IMG/VR virus record: IMGVR_UViG_3300027710_000070
Span: 1-36,343 of that record
Length of the DNA: 36,343 nt
Source: a virus
Strand: one strand, 5' to 3'
Both the position numbers and the translations under genes were made by a program. How positions within the stretch are numbered: position 1 is the stretch's first letter; each line of letters starts with the position of its first letter. The notes under the pieces are model-generated. The model was given only the letters and a program-made list of their open reading frames with translations. It made no database searches and was not told the origin of the DNA. This document shows positions 33,005 to 36,343 of this stretch, piece after piece.

Positions 33005-33043
33005 GTAACCCCACCCAAACATCCCTAAAAACCCCATCACAAT
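33005..33043 (+). promoter_or_regulatory. Candidate late promoter, GTAACCC family, copy 7
   Basis: GTAACCC at 33005-33011 and -10-like CACAAT at 33038-33043 at the standard spacing. The predicted start near 33050 lies four bases before the first in-frame ATG (33054), so translation should begin at ATG 33081. The inverted repeat found here (ATATGAA 33052-33058 with TTCGATAT 33075-33082, one bulge) is weak and lies fully downstream of the start, so it does not follow the leader model. Confidence 0.6.
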
Positions 33044-33044
33044 A
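33005..33044 (+). repeat. 40-bp promoter repeat, copy A (copy B at 35124-35163)
   Basis: 37 of 40 bases are identical to 35124-35163 (differences at offsets 8, 18 and 30). Both copies run from GTAACCC to just past the -10-like hexamer CACAAT. The identity stops at the inverted repeats, so it is confined to the putative promoter. Confidence 0.85.
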
Positions 33045-33080
33045 CCATTTAATATGAATTTTGTTTTGAGTGATTTCGAT

Positions 33081-33596
33081 ATGAACACCCCTTTATTGTT
33101 TGATATTAAAAACTTGTCCACAGAAGCCGACAGCATGAAGCGGCTAATTGATATGTTTTCGATGCTCGGCGAAACACTGGTAACTCACGATGTTGATAAA
33201 GCCTTAAAACGTAGTGCAGGCATTACTTATAAAGAAGTCTCTTTAACCTTTGCTGATAGCCAAACAGTGACGTTTTCAATCAAACAAACGGGCGATATTT
33301 GGAAAGTTAAACTCAATAACAAGCAAATCACCTTACGCAATCAAGACGCGCATAAGCCTGAAGCCGTGATCCAAGAAATTGCTCAAAAAATCAAAGCAGG
33401 GCGTACCGCTTACCAAAAAGCTGAAGCCGCTAAAACCAAAGCCGATGATGTGGTGCAATCTGTCAAACAGGCAGGGCTTAAAAATACTCAAAAGATGCGA
33501 GTGGCTGCATTAACGGAACAGGCCAAAGCTCTGGATGATGTGATTACCGAAACGCAGAAGATCAAGGCAGAACTTGAGACGGAGTTGGGAAAGTAG
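33081..33596 (+). CDS. Small DarA-like / polyvalent-type protein (tentative)
   Basis: 171 residues from ATG 33081; I prefer it to ATG 33054 because the predicted promoter start would leave no leader for the latter. Residues about 40-100 (YKEVSLTFADSQTVTFSIKQTGDIWKVKLNNKQITLRN) form a clear beta sheet reminiscent of the N-terminal domain of DarA-type anti-restriction proteins. The C-terminal 70 residues are an Ala/Lys/Gln-rich coiled coil. The presence of a DarB-like gene in the same genome makes an internal head protein plausible. The family name is recollection, not a search result; a chaperone-like or structural role remains possible. Confidence 0.4.
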   Translation: MNTPLLFDIKNLSTEADSMKRLIDMFSMLGETLVTHDVDKALKRSAGITYKEVSLTFADSQTVTFSIKQTGDIWKVKLNNKQITLRNQDAHKPEAVIQEIAQKIKAGRTAYQKAEAAKTKADDVVQSVKQAGLKNTQKMRVAALTEQAKALDDVITETQKIKAELETELGK

Positions 33597-33652
33597 GGGC
33601 TGGGAATTCATCGCCCGGCACATCAAACCGATGGAAAGAAGAACAGCATAAT

Positions 33653-34123
33653 ATGTCTTTTGCTCAAGTTACAGAGCATAAAGGCAAGCGGATTTTGCAG
33701 TTCATTAACGATATTGATAGCGGTAAAAGCAAATGGCATAAAATTATTTTGGGCGAGTTGTCTCCTCGTGCAACGACTAAAATGGCTTCATCGCTTGGGC
33801 TAGTTCTTGCTAAACCTTTGCAGATTTTCATTAAAGACACTGTTCTTCATGCGCGTAATCGTAAACATACATTAACCAATAGTGATTGGATGCAATATCC
33901 TGAATTGTTGGAGTTATTCGATGAGGTAGATTACGGCAAGCCTTCGCTCAATCCTGACTTACTTAGAGTGGTGCTTAAAAGAAAACTATCGGCTAATCGT
34001 TGGCAAGGAGGAGTTGCAGACTTAGCATTAAAAGGGAAAGAACCAAAAATGCTGTCGGTGACGTATTTTATTGGGAATGATAAGGAGATAGAAGCGTGGT
34101 GGCAGCAAAACAAAAAGCCCTAA
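33653..34123 (+). CDS. Stand-alone BECR-type nuclease candidate
   Basis: 156 residues with the layout of phage BECR (barnase-EndoU-colicin-RelE) domains: WHKIILGELSPRATTKMASSLGL, then IFIKDTVLHARNRKH, LTNSDWMQYPELLELFDEVDYG and beta strands closing with PKMLSVTYFIGN. The H...K-H...W...P spacing is what suggests the fold; His and Lys could be catalytic. Such domains are usually parts of polyvalent proteins, as in the gene at 16563; here it is alone. No immunity gene is recognisable next to it. GGAAAGAAG precedes the ATG by 11 bases. It may be a moron or an injected toxin domain. The assignment is moderate. Confidence 0.45.
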   Translation: MSFAQVTEHKGKRILQFINDIDSGKSKWHKIILGELSPRATTKMASSLGLVLAKPLQIFIKDTVLHARNRKHTLTNSDWMQYPELLELFDEVDYGKPSLNPDLLRVVLKRKLSANRWQGGVADLALKGKEPKMLSVTYFIGNDKEIEAWWQQNKKP

Positions 34124-34135
34124 TACCATCTGACT

Positions 34136-34262
34136 GTTTGGAATCACACCAAACCTGCATTAAAGCTCTATCAGTACGCATCAGGGCTGTTTGTAATGTA
34201 GCACTATTCATGTTGTGCTGCAAATTATCTAACTGGATAAACCACGTATTTTTTGTGGGAGG
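34136..34262 (+). promoter_or_regulatory. Structured leader of the gene at 34271, with strong ribosome-binding site
   Basis: The 147-base gap 34124-34270 has no GTAACCC. It holds GTTTGG/CCAAAC (34136-34141 and 34149-34154), GTAGCAC/GTGCTGC (34198-34204 and 34215-34221) and CCAC/GTGG just before the ribosome-binding site GGGAGG (34257-34262), eight bases from the ATG. There is no T-run terminator. The role of the hairpins is unknown. Confidence 0.45.
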
Positions 34263-34270
34263 ATAACTAA

Positions 34271-35119
34271 ATGCCAGTACCATTAGGCAGTGATTGGGGC
34301 GCAGAAGGTAGCGGCCTAAATAAACACTTAATTGCTAAAATTTACCCTGTTCAGCAAAAAGAAAATAGCGAAGAGTATTTTTACTCCGAGGCAGATTTAA
34401 TGGTTGCCGCACCATTAACCGATGGCAATATAGATGTGACGCTTAACTGGCAAAGTGCGTTTGAAAATTCAGGCACAGATTCTAAATTGCCCGCCATTAG
34501 CCAGTTACTGCAAAGTGGCCAAGCCAGTGTGATGCTCAATTTAATCGCTGGACTATTTCCTAATGATCCTGATAGCAAGATTGGTAAAGTCAATGCAGCC
34601 TTAAAAGAAACTGCTAAACAGGCAGAGGTGCTGAAAGGACGCACAGGGATTACCAAGCTCAATAGTTTGCAAGTGTTTACAGGGCTACCACCGATTAAAA
34701 TACCCATTACGATGTATTTTAGGGCGTGGGCAGACCCAATGAAAGAAGTCGAAAGCCCTATTAACCAATTGTTTGCATGGGCATTGCCACAAGATTTAGC
34801 CAATAGTAGTGTGTTGGCAGGGGCTTTAGAACAAATTTTAGAAGGCAAAGTCCCCTACTTAAACACGGTATTCCCGTCAACTATCCCTCGTTTTGTTGCC
34901 TTAGAATATGGCGGTCGCACCTATAAACCATTGGTGATTGAAAGTATTGGCCATCCTTTAGTGTTGCCACGGTCAAAAGACGGGGCGATGTTAAGCGCGT
35001 CGGTGCAATTAACGCTGTCCACGTTGACTGCATGGGGTAAGGCGGATTATGAACGGGCAACTATTGGAACTTTTAACATCCCAGTCGCAGGAGTTGGAAC
35101 GATTACGGAAGCTTTTTAG
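34271..35119 (+). CDS. Tail tube or baseplate tube-like protein
   Basis: 282 residues. N-terminal VPLGSDWGAEGSGLNKHLIAKIYPVQ is a strand-rich opening. The middle holds a helical region (SKIGKVNAALKETAKQAEVLKGRT). From about residue 130 it is beta-rich: LNSLQVFTGLPPIKIPITMYFRAWADP, VFPSTIPRFVALEYGGRTYKPLVIESIG, ASVQLTLSTLTAWG. This reads like a tube-fold or baseplate protein of contractile tails, in the style of the gene at 3349. GGGAGG eight bases before the ATG is a strong ribosome-binding site. It precedes the genes that look like tail assembly factors. Which tube-like protein is the main tube cannot be told without alignment. Confidence 0.5.
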   Translation: MPVPLGSDWGAEGSGLNKHLIAKIYPVQQKENSEEYFYSEADLMVAAPLTDGNIDVTLNWQSAFENSGTDSKLPAISQLLQSGQASVMLNLIAGLFPNDPDSKIGKVNAALKETAKQAEVLKGRTGITKLNSLQVFTGLPPIKIPITMYFRAWADPMKEVESPINQLFAWALPQDLANSSVLAGALEQILEGKVPYLNTVFPSTIPRFVALEYGGRTYKPLVIESIGHPLVLPRSKDGAMLSASVQLTLSTLTAWGKADYERATIGTFNIPVAGVGTITEAF

Positions 35120-35123
35120 TCAT

Positions 35124-35162
35124 GTAACCCAACCCAAACACCCCTAAAAACCTCATCACAAT
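35124..35162 (+). promoter_or_regulatory. Candidate late promoter, GTAACCC family, copy 8
   Basis: GTAACCC at 35124-35130 and -10-like CACAAT at 35157-35162 at the standard spacing; nearly identical to copy 7 throughout. Predicted start is near 35169, about 21 bases before ATG 35190. Confidence 0.62.
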
Positions 35163-35163
35163 A
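35124..35163 (+). repeat. 40-bp promoter repeat, copy B (copy A at 33005-33044)
   Basis: Second copy of the near-identical promoter segment (3 differences in 40 bases). The two copies flank the DarA-like gene, the BECR candidate and the tube-like gene. Confidence 0.85.
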
Positions 35164-35188
35164 AACGCATCTCATTAGGTGCGTTTAT
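35161..35188 (+). promoter_or_regulatory. Inverted repeat in leader 8
   Basis: A perfect 9-bp stem, ATAAACGCA (35161-35169) with TGCGTTTAT (35180-35188), one base before ATG 35190. The loop holds the AGG of the ribosome-binding site. The 5' arm ends at the predicted transcription start, so promoter-initiated RNA would lack it. Confidence 0.65.
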
Positions 35189-35189
35189 C

Positions 35190-35903
35190 ATGCTGTTAAT
35201 CCCCCCAGTCCAGTTACCACACGCCACATACCAACTACGCGAGCTAACCATTGGTGAAGCCATTGGCCTCGTCAAAATGAACCCCACGGCACATGAACAC
35301 ACGATTAGCCAGTTTTTGGCCTGTGTGCTCACAGGCAATGGCCGTGCCTTAACCGTGCAAGAACGCTATTTGTTAGTTGCTCAATACATCTCAGCAACGT
35401 GTGTCGGTGAAGCTGATTTCCCTATTGGTGATACCGCCAAGTATTCCGACTACCTCCGCATGAATAAACCATTAAGCCTCGATTTTATCGCCTTGGGCTT
35501 TGAAGAAACATGGTGTGTACATCCTTTATATGGCTGGCAAGCCGAAGCCTTAGAGGATTTGTGCCATACATGGCAAGACTGGATTTTTGGTTGCATGGCC
35601 GCGCAATTAGCCACAGCCAATGAAATGCACGAAGGCGAGTTACCCACCATTGAGACACCAACCGCCGCCTATCAATCATGGCTCAAAGAACGGATCACCG
35701 TTTTTAAAGCCTATCCCGAACGTGACTTTGCCGAACTGTATCACGCCTTTTTGTGGGGCATCGAGCAGCTTAATTGCTACTTTGAATTCGGTTTTGATAA
35801 CGAAGGCTTAGTGTGCTTGCACAAGGAGGGAACAGGTGTTGCACCTGCCCGATTTCAAGTATCCGACTGTCTCACACCCACAGCAATCCGCTTTGGTCGA
35901 TAG
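35190..35903 (+). CDS. Probable tail assembly chaperone-type protein
   Basis: 237 residues, helical, with Cys and Trp unusually frequent for a phage protein (ETWCVHPLYGWQAEALEDLCHTWQDWIFGCMAAQLA). The N-terminus PHATYQLRELTIGEAIGLVKM has the 'LRELTVGEA' opening found in phage tail/baseplate assembly proteins. A second gene overlaps its end in another frame, a layout typical of tail assembly chaperone pairs. It begins behind leader 8. The role is inferred from the opening motif and context. Confidence 0.5.
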   Translation: MLLIPPVQLPHATYQLRELTIGEAIGLVKMNPTAHEHTISQFLACVLTGNGRALTVQERYLLVAQYISATCVGEADFPIGDTAKYSDYLRMNKPLSLDFIALGFEETWCVHPLYGWQAEALEDLCHTWQDWIFGCMAAQLATANEMHEGELPTIETPTAAYQSWLKERITVFKAYPERDFAELYHAFLWGIEQLNCYFEFGFDNEGLVCLHKEGTGVAPARFQVSDCLTPTAIRFGR

Positions 35904-36138
35904 TTGGGTCAGTGCGGCCTTGTCGTTGTCGAATAGCTCAGGACTTGTAACCCTGTCCTATAGCGAGGTTTTGCGTATGTCATTATCTGACTTGAGCGAC
36001 ATCTTCGACAGCCAAGGCTTTAAGCAATTGCAAAAAGCGAAAGAGGCTGAAAATCAATTATTGATAGCCCCCTTAGAACGGCTCAATGAAGTGATTAGAG
36101 GATTAAACAATTTAGGCAAGGCATTGAGCCACCGATAG
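35836..36138 (+). CDS. Small overlapping protein, possible second tail assembly factor
   Basis: 100 residues from GTG 35836, with the excellent ribosome-binding site AAGGAGGG (35823-35830) five bases upstream. It overlaps the previous gene by 68 bases in the +1 frame. The second half is helical (DSQGFKQLQKAKEAENQLLIAPLERLNEVIRGLNN). Because of the strong site, independent initiation is likelier than frameshifting. A GTAACCC at 35947 lies inside it. Confidence 0.65.
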   Translation: MLHLPDFKYPTVSHPQQSALVDSWVSAALSLSNSSGLVTLSYSEVLRMSLSDLSDIFDSQGFKQLQKAKEAENQLLIAPLERLNEVIRGLNNLGKALSHR

Positions 36139-36149
36139 AGAGAACCATC

Positions 36150-36343
36150 ATGGGTACATCGTTAAACAACATTCATACCGTCGCTATTGCACCAACAACC
36201 GCAGCCGCTACATCCGAAGCCTTTGAATTACGCGCCACGGGCAGTATGCAAAACCCAATCAACTACTCAGCGATCAGCAGTCCGTTAGGCAATGGCGAAG
36301 AAGTCGCCGTACAGATTTGGAATGAAGCCGATCAAGGATGGCA
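36150..36343 (+). CDS. N-terminal part of an unrecognised phage protein (cut by window edge)
   Basis: The frame opens at ATG 36150 (MGTSLNNIHTVAIAP), with GAGAGAA about 8 bases upstream, and runs off the window. The visible 64 residues are Ala/Thr-rich at first and then beta-like (NGEEVAVQIWNEADQGW). It follows the preceding gene after 11 bases and is therefore in the same tail operon. Function is not assigned. Confidence 0.6.
   Translation, partial: MGTSLNNIHTVAIAPTTAAATSEAFELRATGSMQNPINYSAISSPLGNGEEVAVQIWNEADQGW

Noticed and set aside
33054-33056. Upstream ATG for the DarA-like gene
   Set aside because: It would be only about four bases from the predicted transcription start and has no ribosome-binding site; ATG 33081 has GAGTGAT upstream and the same 76-base distance from GTAACCC as two other copies.
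35947-35953. GTAACCC inside the small overlapping tail gene, with CATTAT one base off the standard -10 position
   Set aside because: No inverted repeat and no start codon at 66-76 bases; the next gene starts 203 bases away. It could be a weak internal promoter, but the support is too thin.
1-36343. tRNA genes, insertion sequences, attachment sites or an integrase
   Set aside because: None was recognised on either strand; the question whether this is a lytic phage or a prophage is left open.

Overview
The window is part of the genome of a contractile-tailed (myovirus-type) phage or prophage of a gammaproteobacterium. Every convincing gene lies on the + strand. The sequence shows a large terminase, a portal-like protein, a tail sheath, a probable major capsid protein, a baseplate spike, two tail-fibre loci and a lytic transglycosylase. 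The host assignment is an inference. It rests on type I-F CRISPR repeat sequences carried by the phage, on moderate GC content, and on polyvalent anti-restriction genes of the DarB kind.

Layout. 3-1724: end of a baseplate module (hub-like protein, spike). 1799-5803: portal, tube-like tail protein, large terminase. 5873-11932: collar-type tail fibre, LysM/gp53-like small protein, SWIM-zinc-finger protein, and a 931-aa transglycosylase/tail protein. 12003-13663: a second fibre and a lectin-like adhesin. 13736-16420: probable head protease/scaffold and three small virion-type genes. 16563-28241: a 3.5-kb polyvalent protein (pyrophosphatase-like plus MuF_C/BECR nuclease-like), a 7.7-kb DarB-like ParB/methylase/helicase, and a small companion, ending in an intrinsic terminator. 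28394-32814: major capsid protein, small protein, sheath, acidic protein, terminator. 33081-34123: a DarA-like small protein and a stand-alone BECR-type nuclease candidate, possibly a moron. 34271 to the end: tail tube/baseplate and tail assembly genes.

Regulation. Eight intergenic regions carry GTAACCC, and in six of them a -10-like hexamer (pattern xAxxxT) sits at exactly the same distance downstream. This looks like a family of activator-dependent phage late promoters. Most of these leaders also contain an inverted repeat whose 3' arm abuts or contains the start codon. Its 5' arm lies at or upstream of the predicted transcription start. Read-through RNA would fold over the ribosome-binding region and promoter-initiated RNA would not, which is the logic known for T4 gene e, here repeated across operons.

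CRISPR mimicry. Two intergenic sites, both antisense to the phage genes, carry type I-F CRISPR repeat sequence. One is a complete mini-array (28-nt repeat, exactly 32-nt spacer, degenerate terminal repeat, then a bidirectional terminator) at 32862-32949. The other is a solitary repeat with intact hairpin and handle at 16426-16448. These are candidates for a phage crRNA against a competitor or host target and for an RNA anti-CRISPR (Racr-type solitary repeat unit). They are the most notable content of the window.
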